The notes under the pieces are model-generated. The model ran no database searches. It saw only the letters and a program-made list of their open reading frames with translations, and was not told the origin of the DNA. From an uncultured Reyranella sp. (lineage in GTDB: Bacteria > Pseudomonadota > Alphaproteobacteria > Reyranellales > Reyranellaceae), in contig NZ_CAMFKM010000002.1 of the NCBI RefSeq assembly GCF_945957355.1, forward strand, positions 62,001-126,000: 64,000 nucleotides of DNA. Direction: 5' to 3'. Position 1 is the first letter of the stretch; each line of letters begins with the position of its first letter. A program made the translations under genes and the position numbers. Shown piece after piece: positions 1 through 8,679 of the stretch.

Positions 1-152
1 TCGGCGATCAGGCAGTAGGACCGGTCGCCGGTCTTGATGATGTTTGCCTGCACCAGGCCCGGCCAGGCGTGGGCGATGCCGTTATGGGCGTCCAGGAACT
101 CCTGGTCGCGACCGGGCCTTACACGGAAACGTACCGTATTGAACGCAGCCAT
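1..152 (-). CDS. Hypothetical protein, 3' part cut by the window edge
   Basis: The reading frame starts at an ATG preceded by a strong purine-rich ribosome binding site (GGAGGGG) and runs off the left edge, leaving about 50 residues. The visible part begins MAAFNTVRFRVRPGRDQEF and continues with a pattern of alternating strands and a helix. This resembles the N-terminal half of small dimeric alpha/beta-barrel proteins of the antibiotic-biosynthesis-monooxygenase type, but that is a weak guess from fold pattern only. It is the last visible gene of the leftward block; 63 bases separate it from the DUF2269 gene. Without the missing part no function can be assigned. Confidence 0.6.
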   Translation of the reverse strand, partial: MAAFNTVRFRVRPGRDQEFLDAHNGIAHAWPGLVQANIIKTGDRSYCLIA

Positions 153-215
153 TGCCCCCTCCCCGTAGTGGCTGGAACGATACGCACCCCCTATGCGATT
201 GCGCAATATCTGCGA

Positions 216-701
216 TCACCAGAGATCGGGTTTGGCGACCATCAGCAGATAAATGACGATCAGCGCGATGAAGGCTGGCCATCCGAGGGCAAACCAGACC
301 CGCATGGCGCTGTAGTAGTCGGGCGCCAAGGACTGGTTCGTGGCGAGCGCCTGCGCCGCAAGATCGCGTGCATGGATCTGCAGCACGACGACAGGCACCC
401 AGCAGACGAAGGCCAGAACGTAGAGCGCATACGTCACGACAAGCCAGGGCGCGGTGAGATCGAGGCCGCTCTGCATTGCAAGCGCCAAGCCGGTGATCGG
501 CTGCAGGATACCTGCCGGCAATGTGAACAGCCAATCGGCCAGAACGACATTGCGCGTCACAATGGCAATGCCGCGCACGTCGCCGCGCAGATGTGCGAAC
601 CACATCTGAAAGGCCGTGCCGATTCCCGTGCCGAACAGCACCGTGCTGCTCAGGATGTGCAGCCACTTCATCCAGAGATAGGAGTCGATGCCCAGCATCA
701 T
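216..701 (-). CDS. DUF2269-family integral membrane protein
   Basis: This 161-residue protein has four hydrophobic segments (about residues 12-32, 52-75, 85-108 and 138-156) and the pattern of the DUF2269 family, small inner-membrane proteins of unknown function. The ATG at 701 forms an ATGA overlap with the stop of the upstream SDR/DoxX-like gene, so the two are probably translationally coupled; the next codon is also ATG (698) and cannot be excluded. The partner gene ends in a DoxX-like membrane domain, so the pair probably forms one membrane-associated unit. A role in membrane redox or quinone chemistry is only a guess from the partner's NAD-binding domain. Confidence 0.85.
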   Translation of the reverse strand: MMLGIDSYLWMKWLHILSSTVLFGTGIGTAFQMWFAHLRGDVRGIAIVTRNVVLADWLFTLPAGILQPITGLALAMQSGLDLTAPWLVVTYALYVLAFVCWVPVVVLQIHARDLAAQALATNQSLAPDYYSAMRVWFALGWPAFIALIVIYLLMVAKPDLW

Positions 702-1993
702 CGCTCCTCCTCCAGGACCGCCCAGACGCCGATCAGAGCGAGGATGGGAAGATTCTTGAGCAACGCCCCGAACGGCTCCAGCCACAGCCCCGGCGCCAGC
801 ACGGTCAGCAGGACCGTATAGCCGCCGACCACCGCGAGCTGGATCGCCGCCATCCATCGCGGTCGCCAGCGAAGCAGCAGCGCAACGGCAATCAGCAGAT
901 CCACGATCGAGAAGGCCAGCGCCAGCGGTCGCGACGGCAGTCCCAGGCTCGAAAACGCGGCGTCCACCGTGGCGTAGGAGGCAACGGGTGCCAGCACACC
1001 GGCGAATGCCGAGCCGAGCCACAAAAGGGTCAGCACCGTTCGCATCAGCGGTCGCAGGAAATACAGGCGCGCGTGCCAGAGGTCCTGGGTCTGCGCCGGA
1101 CGGCGCGCCAGCATGTCGTCCATCCGGCGCGGTGTGAATCCGATCCGGTCGGCAAATGTGGTGGCCGACTCTCTCCCGACATTGCCGAATTCGAGCTGGC
1201 GCAGGCTCGCCCTGCCAAGCGGACCGCCACCTGCGAGATCTGCGATTCGCGCGGCAAGGCGCATCACGGGCATCGGGATCGCAAGAGCCGGAACGGGTGC
1301 GAAACCGAGCCAGGCCCGATACTTCGCGACCAGGTCGCGCAGAGTGACGGCTTCGGGACCAACTGGTTCGAGCGTCTGGCGCGCAAACCGATCGCCTTCC
1401 ACGATCCTCGCCACTGTCTCGACCAGATCGTCGATATGGATCGGACGGAACGAAGCCGAGCCGTCTCCGACCAGCGGACTGAAGCCCGGCAGGCCGGCGA
1501 GGCCGCGCAGCGCCGACGTGCCACCATAGCTCCCCTCCCCGTAGACCAGCGAGGGCCGCAGCACCGTCCAATCGAGCGGCAGGCTGCGCAGATGATCGTC
1601 GGCACGCTTCTTGGTCAGCGCATATTCGGTGCCAGCCTCGTCGTCGGCGCTGATGGCCGACACCTGCACCACGCGGCGAATGCCGGCTGCCAAGCAGGCC
1701 TCGAACAGGGCGATCGGCGCGGTCGCGTGAATGGCCTCGATGTCCTGTCCTCGCCCGCCATGCAGGACGCCAGCGCAATTGACGACGGCCTCGACTCCCG
1801 CCAGCCGGGATCGCCAGACCTCCGGAGAGACATCGCGATTGAAGTCGGCAGCAAGAGCCTCGACATCCGGCCATTTGCGGCGGAAGGCAGCCGGATCGCG
1901 GACCGCGGCGACCATTTCATGGCCCCTCGCCTGGAGGCCGGCCAGAAGCTGCCCGCCAATGAATCCGTTCGCGCCTGTCAGCAGAATTCGCAC
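698..1993 (-). CDS. SDR-family NAD(P)-binding protein fused to a DoxX-like membrane domain
   Basis: The 431-residue product has two parts. Residues 1 to about 300 form an atypical short-chain dehydrogenase/NDUFA9-like Rossmann domain, with the dinucleotide-binding motif GANGFIG near residue 7 and a YxxxK-like segment (EYALTKK) near residue 123. From about residue 310 there are four hydrophobic helices of the DoxX-like type, ending AVLEEER. SDR domains of this subgroup act as oxidoreductases or as structural NAD-binding subunits; the substrate here is unknown. It overlaps the downstream DUF2269 gene by four bases (ATGA). The gene is divergent from purH with only 83 bases between them, so both promoters must lie in that short gap. 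Confidence 0.85.
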   Translation of the reverse strand: MRILLTGANGFIGGQLLAGLQARGHEMVAAVRDPAAFRRKWPDVEALAADFNRDVSPEVWRSRLAGVEAVVNCAGVLHGGRGQDIEAIHATAPIALFEACLAAGIRRVVQVSAISADDEAGTEYALTKKRADDHLRSLPLDWTVLRPSLVYGEGSYGGTSALRGLAGLPGFSPLVGDGSASFRPIHIDDLVETVARIVEGDRFARQTLEPVGPEAVTLRDLVAKYRAWLGFAPVPALAIPMPVMRLAARIADLAGGGPLGRASLRQLEFGNVGRESATTFADRIGFTPRRMDDMLARRPAQTQDLWHARLYFLRPLMRTVLTLLWLGSAFAGVLAPVASYATVDAAFSSLGLPSRPLALAFSIVDLLIAVALLLRWRPRWMAAIQLAVVGGYTVLLTVLAPGLWLEPFGALLKNLPILALIGVWAVLEEER

Positions 1994-2076
1994 GGCCGGA
2001 ACTTAGCAAAACCGCGCCACCTTGGCGCGATGAGCCGCCATGGCGATCCACCGCCGACCGGGCTAAAAGACCGGCC

Positions 2077-3690
2077 ATGTCCGCCTCGACCCAATACGTC
2101 CCCTCGCCCACGCCCGATCTGGCCCGCGTCCAGCGCGCGTTGATCTCCGTTTCCGACAAGGAGGGCCTGGTCGAGCTGGGCAAGGCGCTGGCGGCGCACG
2201 GGGTGGAAATCCTCTCGACCGGTGGGTCGGCCAAGTCGCTGCGCGACGCCGGGCTGAAGGTGGTCGAGGTCAGCGACCATACCGGCTTCCCCGAGATCAT
2301 GGACGGGCGGGTCAAGACCCTGCAGCCCTCGATCCATGGCGGCATCCTGGCCCGGCGGACCGACGCCGGCCACCAGAAGGCGATGAGCGACCACAGGATC
2401 GCGGGCATCGATCTCGTGGTGGTGAACCTCTACCCGTTCGAGGCCACCGTGGCGCGCGGCGCCGACTTCCCGACCTGCGTCGAGAACATCGACATCGGCG
2501 GCCCGGCGCTGATCCGTGCCTCGGCCAAGAACCACGACTTCGTGACGATCGTGGTCGACCCCAAGGACTATGCCTCGGTGCTGCAGGAGCTGGACGCCAA
2601 CAAGGGCGCCACGACCCTGGCGCTGCGCCGCAAGCTCGCGGCCAAGGCCTATGCCCGCACTGCCTCCTATGACTCGGCGATCGCCAACTGGTTCGCGGCC
2701 CAGGAGGGCGAGACCTTCCCCGAGCGGCTGACGCTCTCGGCGGAGCGCGTGCAGACCCTGCGCTACGGCGAGAACCCGCACCAGAAAGCCGCCTTCTACA
2801 GCGACGGCAGCAAGCGGCCGGGCGTCGCCACGGCGCGCATGATCCAGGGCAAGGAGCTGTCCTACAACAATATCGGCGACACCGAATCGGCCTACGAGTG
2901 CGTCGCCGAATTCGCCGAATCGGCCATCGTCGTGGTGAAGCACGCCAACCCCTGCGGCGTGGCGGTCGATCCCGACCAGTTCACGGCCTATCAGAAGGCC
3001 TATGCCTGCGATCCGGTCTCGATCTTCGGCGGCATCGTCGCGGTCAACCGCACGCTCGAGGCCAAGGTCGCTGCCGAGCTGGTGAAGCTGTTCCTCGAAG
3101 TGGTGATCGCGCCCGACGCGACGCCGGAGGCGCTGGCGATCCTCGCGACCCGCAAGAACGTGCGCGTGCTGCTGGCCGGCGCCCTGCCCGATCCGTCGAC
3201 CGCCGGCATGACGCTGAAGAGCGTGGCCGGCGGCTATCTCTTCCAGACGCGCGACAACGGGCATCTCCAGAAGAGCGACCTCAAGGTCGTGACCAAGCGC
3301 TCGCCGACGCCGAAGGAACTCGACGACCTGCTGTTCGCCTTCACGGTCTGCAAGCACGTGAAGTCGAATGCCATCGTCTATGCCAAGGACGGCGCCACGG
3401 TGGGCGTCGGCGCCGGCCAGATGAATCGCCGCGACAGCTCGCGCATCGCCGCCATCCGCGCCGCCGAATCGGGTGAGGCCGCGGGCCTCGCGGTCAGCCC
3501 AGCGGTCGGCAGCGTCGTCGCTTCAGATGCCTTCTTCCCCTTCGCCGACGGTCTTCTGGCCGCCGCCGAAGCCGGCGCCACGGCGATCATCCAGCCGGGC
3601 GGCTCGATGCGCGACAAGGAAGTGATCGACGCGGCCGACGAGAAGGGCCTCGCGATGGTGTTCACCGGGATGCGGCACTTCCGGCATTAA
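2077..3690 (+). CDS. purH: Bifunctional AICAR formyltransferase / IMP cyclohydrolase
   Basis: PurH carries out the last two steps of IMP synthesis in the cytoplasm: transfer of a formyl group from 10-formyl-THF to AICAR, then ring closure to IMP. At 537 residues it has the usual length. Residues about 18-150 are the MGS-like cyclohydrolase domain ([33 protein letters not shown]). The rest is the formyltransferase domain with the catalytic Lys288-His289 in [11 protein letters not shown]. The ATG at 2077 gives about 16 residues before the conserved core, normal for alphaproteobacteria. It converges on purT, another purine gene, across a repeat-filled gap. No PurR-like or riboswitch signal was recognised in the 83-base upstream region. 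Confidence 0.98.
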   Translation: MSASTQYVPSPTPDLARVQRALISVSDKEGLVELGKALAAHGVEILSTGGSAKSLRDAGLKVVEVSDHTGFPEIMDGRVKTLQPSIHGGILARRTDAGHQKAMSDHRIAGIDLVVVNLYPFEATVARGADFPTCVENIDIGGPALIRASAKNHDFVTIVVDPKDYASVLQELDANKGATTLALRRKLAAKAYARTASYDSAIANWFAAQEGETFPERLTLSAERVQTLRYGENPHQKAAFYSDGSKRPGVATARMIQGKELSYNNIGDTESAYECVAEFAESAIVVVKHANPCGVAVDPDQFTAYQKAYACDPVSIFGGIVAVNRTLEAKVAAELVKLFLEVVIAPDATPEALAILATRKNVRVLLAGALPDPSTAGMTLKSVAGGYLFQTRDNGHLQKSDLKVVTKRSPTPKELDDLLFAFTVCKHVKSNAIVYAKDGATVGVGAGQMNRRDSSRIAAIRAAESGEAAGLAVSPAVGSVVASDAFFPFADGLLAAAEAGATAIIQPGGSMRDKEVIDAADEKGLAMVFTGMRHFRH

Positions 3691-3699
3691 TCGTCTCAA

Positions 3700-3759
3700 T
3701 GGAGCGCGCAACTCCAGTTGCGCTCTTCTCTTTGAGCGCCACTGGAGTGGCGCGCTCCA
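3700..3759. repeat. Paired palindromic repeat between convergent purH and purT
   Basis: Two 26-base arms (3700-3725 and 3734-3759) are inverted copies of one another around an 8-base spacer TTCTCTTT. Each arm is itself near-palindromic (core ACTGGAGT flanked by GAGCGC and GCGCTC). The arms differ at two positions, and the two changes compensate each other within each arm's own hairpin (A:T in one, C:G in the other). A further copy of the right arm lies at 34965-34988. The position between two convergent stop codons suggests a bidirectional terminator or a REP-like element. Confidence 0.85.
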
Positions 3760-3763
3760 ATGA

Positions 3764-4954
3764 CTACCCCACCTTGATCTGCTTCGCCGACGCCATCGCC
3801 TTGCGGCGCGCCTCCTTGACGGTGCGGCCGGTGGCCAGCGCGACGGCCATGCGGCGGTGGCCCTTCACCTCGGGCTTGCCGAAGATGCGGACCGACGTGC
3901 CGGGCGCGGTGAGCGCTGTGGCGATGCCGGTATAGGTCGGATCCTCGATCGTGCCGCTGCCCAGCACGGGGACCGAGGCGCCGGGTTGGCAAGTGATCTC
4001 GGGGATCGGCAGGCGGAGGATGGCGCGGACGTGCAGCTCCATCTCGCTCATGTTCTGCGAGACCATCGTCACCATGCCGGTGTCGTGCGGGCGCGGCGAG
4101 AGCTCGGAGAACCAGACCTTGTCGCCCTTCACGAACATCTCGACGCCGAACAGGCCGCGGCCCTTGGCGCCGCACAGCTCGTTCACGACTTTCTTCGCGA
4201 TGTCGCGCGCCTTGCGCAGCGCCGCCTTCGACATGGCATGCGGCTGCCAGCTCTCGCGATAATCGCCGTCGACCTGGATGTGGCCGATCGGCTCGCAGAA
4301 GCCGAAGCCGCCCTCGTGGCGCACGGTGAGCAGGGTGATCTCGTAGTCGAAGTCGATGGCGCCTTCGACGATCACCAGCCCGGTGCTGGCGCGCGTGCCT
4401 TCCATCGCGATCTTCCAGCTCTTCGCCACATCGGCGGGCTTGCGCGCGACGCTCTGGCCGTGGCCGGACGACGACATGGTGGGCTTGATGAAGCAGGGAA
4501 ACCCGACGGCCTCGGCGCCCGCCTGCAGCTCCTCGAGGCTGGCGGCGAAGCGATAGGGCGAGGTCGGCAGCCTGAGCTTCTCGGCCGCGAGCTTGCGAAT
4601 CCCGCGGCGATCCATGGTGAGCTGGGCGGCGCGCGCCGTCGGGATGACGGTCCAGCCTTCTTTCTCAAGCTCGACCAATGTGTCGGTGGCGATGGCCTCG
4701 ATCTCCGGCACGATGAAGTCGGGCTGCACCTTTTCGACAACGTAGCGCATGGCCTCGCCGTCGCGCATGTCGAACTCATAGGCGCTGTTGGCGACCAGCA
4801 TGGCCGGCGCATCGGCGTAGCGGTCGCAGGCAATGACTTCGATGCCGAAGCGCATCGCTTCGATGACGACTTCCTTGCCGAGCTCGCCCGAGCCCAGCAG
4901 CATCATTTTGACGGCAGACCGCTTGAGCGGCGTGCCGAATTTCCTGATCTTCAT
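3764..4954 (-). CDS. purT: Formate-dependent phosphoribosylglycinamide formyltransferase (GAR transformylase 2)
   Basis: PurT uses ATP and free formate, through formyl phosphate, to convert GAR to FGAR, the third step of purine synthesis, without folate. The 396-residue length fits the family. An N-terminal pre-ATP-grasp segment (LLGSGELGKEVVIEAMRFG) is followed by an ATP-grasp fold (IKPTMSSSGHGQS near residue 155) and the metal-binding stretch FSELSPRPHDTGMVTM. The start MKIRKFGTPL was chosen because the family begins there; the frame remains open upstream but shows no family similarity. purT converges on purH, so two purine genes sit end to end. Whether the genome also carries the folate-dependent PurN cannot be seen here. 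Confidence 0.96.
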   Translation of the reverse strand: MKIRKFGTPLKRSAVKMMLLGSGELGKEVVIEAMRFGIEVIACDRYADAPAMLVANSAYEFDMRDGEAMRYVVEKVQPDFIVPEIEAIATDTLVELEKEGWTVIPTARAAQLTMDRRGIRKLAAEKLRLPTSPYRFAASLEELQAGAEAVGFPCFIKPTMSSSGHGQSVARKPADVAKSWKIAMEGTRASTGLVIVEGAIDFDYEITLLTVRHEGGFGFCEPIGHIQVDGDYRESWQPHAMSKAALRKARDIAKKVVNELCGAKGRGLFGVEMFVKGDKVWFSELSPRPHDTGMVTMVSQNMSEMELHVRAILRLPIPEITCQPGASVPVLGSGTIEDPTYTGIATALTAPGTSVRIFGKPEVKGHRRMAVALATGRTVKEARRKAMASAKQIKVG

Positions 4955-5016
4955 CGGCCGATGATAGCAGGTGGACTTATACCGCCAACTGGTCAGAGGG
5001 CGGCACGCCACGCCGA

Positions 5017-6339
5017 TCAGGCCAGGGCGTCGTCGATCGCGCTGCCCAGCCGGTCGACGATGTCGCCGATCTGTTCTTCGGTCACGATGAAGGGCGGCGC
5101 CAGCAGGACATGGTCGCCGCGCTGGCCATCGATCGTGCCGCCCATCGGATAGACCATCAGGCCGCGCGCCATCGCCGCCTTCTTCACCTTCGCATGGAGC
5201 TTGCGCGCCGGATCGAACGGCTCCCTGGTCGAGCGGTCCTCGACCAGCTCGACGGCCTGGAAGAGGCCACGGCCGCGAATGTCGCCGACATGCGGATGGT
5301 TGCCGAAGCGCTCGCTCAAGCGCCGCTGCAGCAGCGCGCCCATCGTCTTCACGTTGGCCAGGAGATTGTCGCGCCGGATCGTCTCCTGCACGGCCAGCCC
5401 CGCGGCACAGGCCATGGGATGCCCCATGTAGGTGTGGCCGTGCTGGAAGAAGCCGCTGCCCGTGGCGAAGGTCTCGTAGATATGCTTGCCCAGCAGCACG
5501 GCGCCGATCGGCTCGTAGCCGCCGCCCAGCCCCTTGGCGATGGTCATCAGGTCGGGTGCGATGCCTTCCTGCTCGCAGGCGTGAAGCGTGCCGGTGCGGC
5601 CCATGCCGCACATCACCTCGTCGAGGATCAGCAGCACGCCGTGGCGATCGCAGATCTCGCGGATGCGCTTGAAGTAGCCCGGCGCCGGCGGCACCGCGCC
5701 CGACGTGGCACCGACCACAGTCTCGGCGACGAAGGCCATAACCGTGCCGGCACCCAGCTCGAGGATCTTCTGCTCCAGCAGGTTCGCCGCGCGCAGGCCA
5801 TAGGCCTCGTCGGATTCGCCCGGCTGCTGGAAACGATAGGCGAAGCAGGGATCGATGTGATGCGTCTCGATCAGCAGCGGCGAGAAGGGCGCGCGCCGCC
5901 AGGCGTTGCCGCCGGCCGCCAGCGCGCCCAGCGTGTTGCCGTGGTAGCTCTGGCGCCGTGCGATGACATGGCGACGACCGGTCTCGCCGCGTTCGGTGAA
6001 ATACTGCCGCGCCATCTTGAGCGAGGCCTCGATCGCCTCCGAACCGCCGCTCACCAGGTAGGCATGGCTCAGGCCCTTCGGCGCATCCTCGATCAGCCGG
6101 TCGCCGAGCCGCTCGGCGACGTCGGTCGTGAAGAAGCCGGTATGCGCGTAGGCGAGCCTGTCGAGCTGCTCCTGCAGCGCCCTGGTCACCGCTGGATGGC
6201 CGTGGCCGAGGCACGACACGGCGGCGCCGCCCGAGGCGTCGAGATAGCGCTTGCCGGTGCTGTCGACGATCTCGATGCCCGAGCCGCCCACGGCCACGGG
6301 AAGGGTTCCGCCGATCTGGCGATGCAGGATGTGGGTCAT
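5017..6339 (-). CDS. Class III PLP-dependent aminotransferase
   Basis: The 440-residue protein is a fold-type I, class III (omega) aminotransferase. The PLP-binding Asp240 lies in LILDEVMCGMGRTG and the Schiff-base Lys269 in DLMTIAKGLGGGYEPIGA; SGGSEAIEASLKMAR near residue 98 is the phosphate-binding region. Such enzymes move amino groups between omega-amino acids, polyamines or aspartate-type substrates and 2-oxo acids. The substrate cannot be told from sequence. The ATG at 6339 overlaps the stop of the upstream RpiR gene (ATGA) and has GGAAAG upstream, so regulator and enzyme are co-translated. With the nearby amino-acid binding protein, a role in using an imported amino compound is plausible. 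Confidence 0.93.
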   Translation of the reverse strand: MTHILHRQIGGTLPVAVGGSGIEIVDSTGKRYLDASGGAAVSCLGHGHPAVTRALQEQLDRLAYAHTGFFTTDVAERLGDRLIEDAPKGLSHAYLVSGGSEAIEASLKMARQYFTERGETGRRHVIARRQSYHGNTLGALAAGGNAWRRAPFSPLLIETHHIDPCFAYRFQQPGESDEAYGLRAANLLEQKILELGAGTVMAFVAETVVGATSGAVPPAPGYFKRIREICDRHGVLLILDEVMCGMGRTGTLHACEQEGIAPDLMTIAKGLGGGYEPIGAVLLGKHIYETFATGSGFFQHGHTYMGHPMACAAGLAVQETIRRDNLLANVKTMGALLQRRLSERFGNHPHVGDIRGRGLFQAVELVEDRSTREPFDPARKLHAKVKKAAMARGLMVYPMGGTIDGQRGDHVLLAPPFIVTEEQIGDIVDRLGSAIDDALA

Positions 6340-7226
6340 GGTCTTTCCGGGGATGTGCGACGGGTGAGATGGACGCCGAACGCCGAGAGCTGCGCCTCGG
6401 TGCGTTCGAGCGCCGCCAGCGCGTCCTGCCCGCCATTGCCCGCCACCAGGGCGGCGAGGATCTCGGCGACCGCGAGCAGCGGCGTCATGGTGTGGAAGAA
6501 GGACGGGCTCTCGGTCGCCACGAGGATGGTGGCGACGGAGAGCGAGGCGAGCGGCGAAACCTCGCTGTCGGTCAACGCGACCACCGGCACGCCGCCGGCG
6601 GCGGCATAGCGCACCGCCTCGATGGTGGCACGGGCATAGGGCTCGACGCTGGCGGCCAGCAACACGTCGTCGGGCCCGGCGTCGCGGATCGCGTCGAGGC
6701 CGGTGCCGCCGGCATCGTCGAGCATCACCGTTTTGTTGCCCAGCAGCGACAGCATGTAGTGGAAGTGCCAGGCGGCCGCATGACAGGAACGCAGGCCGAG
6801 GCAATAGACGCGGCGGGCCGCGTGAAGGTGGTTGGCCGCACCGGCCAGCCGTTCGAGCGATTCGGGCTCGGCCAGTCGCGCGATCTGACGCGACAGCGAC
6901 AACGCCATGTCAGCGGCCAGGGCGCGCTCGCCACGCAGGCTCTGCACCTCGACCTGGGCTTCGGCCTTGCCGGCAAAACCCAGGGTCCCGGCCCGCACCG
7001 CCCCGGCATAGAGCGCGCGGACCTCGTCGTAGCCCTCGAGGCCCAGGCGCTTGGCCAGCCGCGTCATGGTCGCGGCCGGCACGCCGGCACGCCGCGCCTG
7101 CTCCCGCATGGAGAGCAGGGCGACATCGCCGGGCCGGTCGAGCATGTAGCGCGCCGCGGTCTTGAGTTGCGGCGACAACAGCTCGTAGGTCTCGACGATC
7201 GAAGTGGAGAGAGGCCCGCCGGTCAT
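6336..7226 (-). CDS. MurR/RpiR-family transcriptional regulator (HTH plus SIS domain)
   Basis: This 296-residue protein has an RpiR-type helix-turn-helix at about residues 1-77 (LSMREQARRAGVPAATMTRLAKRLG) and a C-terminal SIS sugar-isomerase-like domain from about residue 125 (VYCLGLRSCHAAAWHFHYMLSLLG). SIS domains usually bind phosphosugars, but family members in amino-acid clusters exist. Its stop overlaps the aminotransferase start by four bases, so it likely controls that gene and itself. The 197-base gap before the upstream binding-protein gene holds a long hairpin repeat (7269-7396), so the regulator may have its own promoter between the repeat and 7226 or be read through from upstream. 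Confidence 0.92.
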   Translation of the reverse strand: MTGGPLSTSIVETYELLSPQLKTAARYMLDRPGDVALLSMREQARRAGVPAATMTRLAKRLGLEGYDEVRALYAGAVRAGTLGFAGKAEAQVEVQSLRGERALAADMALSLSRQIARLAEPESLERLAGAANHLHAARRVYCLGLRSCHAAAWHFHYMLSLLGNKTVMLDDAGGTGLDAIRDAGPDDVLLAASVEPYARATIEAVRYAAAGGVPVVALTDSEVSPLASLSVATILVATESPSFFHTMTPLLAVAEILAALVAGNGGQDALAALERTEAQLSAFGVHLTRRTSPERP

Positions 7227-7268
7227 CTCCGCTCTCCCGAGCGGCCAACAAGATCAGAAACAAAAAAG

Positions 7269-7396
7269 CCGTCGTCTCGACCGGAGCCGAGCGCAGCGAG
7301 GCGGAGTGGAGAGACCTTCTCTCCACCATTTGCCGGCTGCGGACAGAGAGAAGGTCTCTCCGCTCCGCGCTTCGCGCTTCGGTCGAGACGACGGGG
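7269..7396. repeat. Long hairpin repeat element, full-length copy 1
   Basis: The element of about 128 bases begins CCGTCGTCTCGACCGGAG and ends with a near-exact inverted copy (CGGTCGAGACGACGG). Inside, a second inverted pair built on GGAGAGACCTTCTCTC and GAGAGAAGGTCTCTCC extends the stem, leaving a loop around ATTTGCCGGC. A second full-length copy is at 37556-37678 and a shortened relative is at 18118-18170. It carries no gene. The long terminal inverted repeats and dispersion suggest a MITE-like or REP-like element. Confidence 0.85.
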
Positions 7397-7423
7397 GTGT
7401 TGCATAACGAGTAGTCCCGCGCC

Positions 7424-8452
7424 TCAGCGCAGCGGGACCGGGTACATCAGGCCGCCCTTGGTCCACAGCGCGTTCAGGCCGCGCGGCAGCTTGAGCGGGC
7501 TGTCCATGCCGACATTGCGCTCGTAGCTCTCGCCGTAGTTACCGACCTGCTTCACGATGTTGTAGGCCCACTTCTCGTCGATCTGCAGCGCCTTGCCATT
7601 GCCCGGCGTGACGCCCAGGAAACGCTTCACCAGCGCGTCGGTCGACTTCAGCTGCTCATCGACATTGGCCTTGGTGATGCCGCGCTCCTCGGCCTCGATC
7701 ATCGCCATGAACGACCAGCGCACGACGGTCAGCCACACGTCGTCGCCGCGGCGCACGAAGGGTCCCAGCGGCTCCTTCGAGATCAGCTCCGGCAAGACCA
7801 TGTAGTCGGCCTGCTTGCCGCGGGTCGCCAGCGCCGAGGCGAGCGCCGAGGAGTCCTGGGTCATGGCATCGCAACGGCCAGCGAAGAAGGCCTCGTACAT
7901 GACGTCCTGGCTTTCGAAGACGACCGCCTTGATCTGCAGGTTCCGGCCGCGGAACCAGCTCGCCACGTTGAACTCGTGGGTCGTGCCCTGGGCGACGCAG
8001 ATCGTGGCGCCCGCGAGCTCGGCCAGGCCTTTCACGCCGAGCTTCTTCGGCACCATGAAGCCCTGGCCGTCATAGAAGTTGATGCCGGCATACTGGATGC
8101 CGAGGCCGGCATCGCGCTCCAGCGTGATCGTCGAGTTGCGCACCAGCACGTCGATCTCGCCCGACTGCAGGGCGAGGAAGCGCTGCTGGGCGGACAGCGG
8201 CACGTACTTGGCCTTGGTCGCGTCGCCCAGCACGGCGGCGGCCACGGCATTGCACATGTCGATGTCGAGGCCGGTCCACTTGCCCTGGCTGTTGGGCAGC
8301 GAAAAGCCGCCGAGGCCGACATTGACGCCGCAGATGACCTGGTCGCGCTTCTTGACGGTTTCGAGCGTCGACGGCGTCTGCGCCGAGACGCTGGCGGCCG
8401 CAAAGGCGAAGGCACCGAAGGCGGCGCCGGCAGCGAGAAGTCGCTTGAACAT
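7424..8452 (-). CDS. Amino-acid ABC transporter substrate-binding protein (AapJ/BztA type)
   Basis: The 342-residue periplasmic protein has a Sec signal peptide (MFKRLLAAGAAFGAFAFAAASVSAQ) and the full SBP family 3 pattern: VICGVNVGLGGFSLPNSQGKWTGLDIDMCNAVAAAVLGD near the N-terminus and the typical C-terminal NYGESYERNVG of general L-amino-acid receptors. The start at 8452 is set by the signal peptide and a GGAGAT ribosome binding site. It would deliver amino acids to an ABC permease, but no permease or ATPase gene lies nearby, so it is an orphan receptor here or uses a transporter coded elsewhere. It is upstream of the RpiR/aminotransferase pair on the same strand and may belong to the same regulon. 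Confidence 0.94.
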   Translation of the reverse strand: MFKRLLAAGAAFGAFAFAAASVSAQTPSTLETVKKRDQVICGVNVGLGGFSLPNSQGKWTGLDIDMCNAVAAAVLGDATKAKYVPLSAQQRFLALQSGEIDVLVRNSTITLERDAGLGIQYAGINFYDGQGFMVPKKLGVKGLAELAGATICVAQGTTHEFNVASWFRGRNLQIKAVVFESQDVMYEAFFAGRCDAMTQDSSALASALATRGKQADYMVLPELISKEPLGPFVRRGDDVWLTVVRWSFMAMIEAEERGITKANVDEQLKSTDALVKRFLGVTPGNGKALQIDEKWAYNIVKQVGNYGESYERNVGMDSPLKLPRGLNALWTKGGLMYPVPLR

Positions 8453-8679
8453 GTGATCTCCCGGAAAGAGGTCCTGGAAGTTATCGCGGGCAGACCCAGC
8501 GCTGCAACGAATGAATCTATATCGGTCTGTCTGATCCATTTGTTTCAAACGCTGGCAATGCCAGCAGTCACGAAACGGTTTCTGTCATGCATCTGAGTTA
8601 CTTCGGCAGGAATTGACACCGCATTGCACTGCAACCACATGTCCACTTCGCGACGCAAAATGATCGCGGGGAGTCCACA

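Noticed and set aside
8613..8641. TTGACA followed by CACATG upstream of the RND adaptor
   Set aside because: The -35-like hexamer is perfect, but the matching -10 position is poor (CACATG), so no promoter is claimed.
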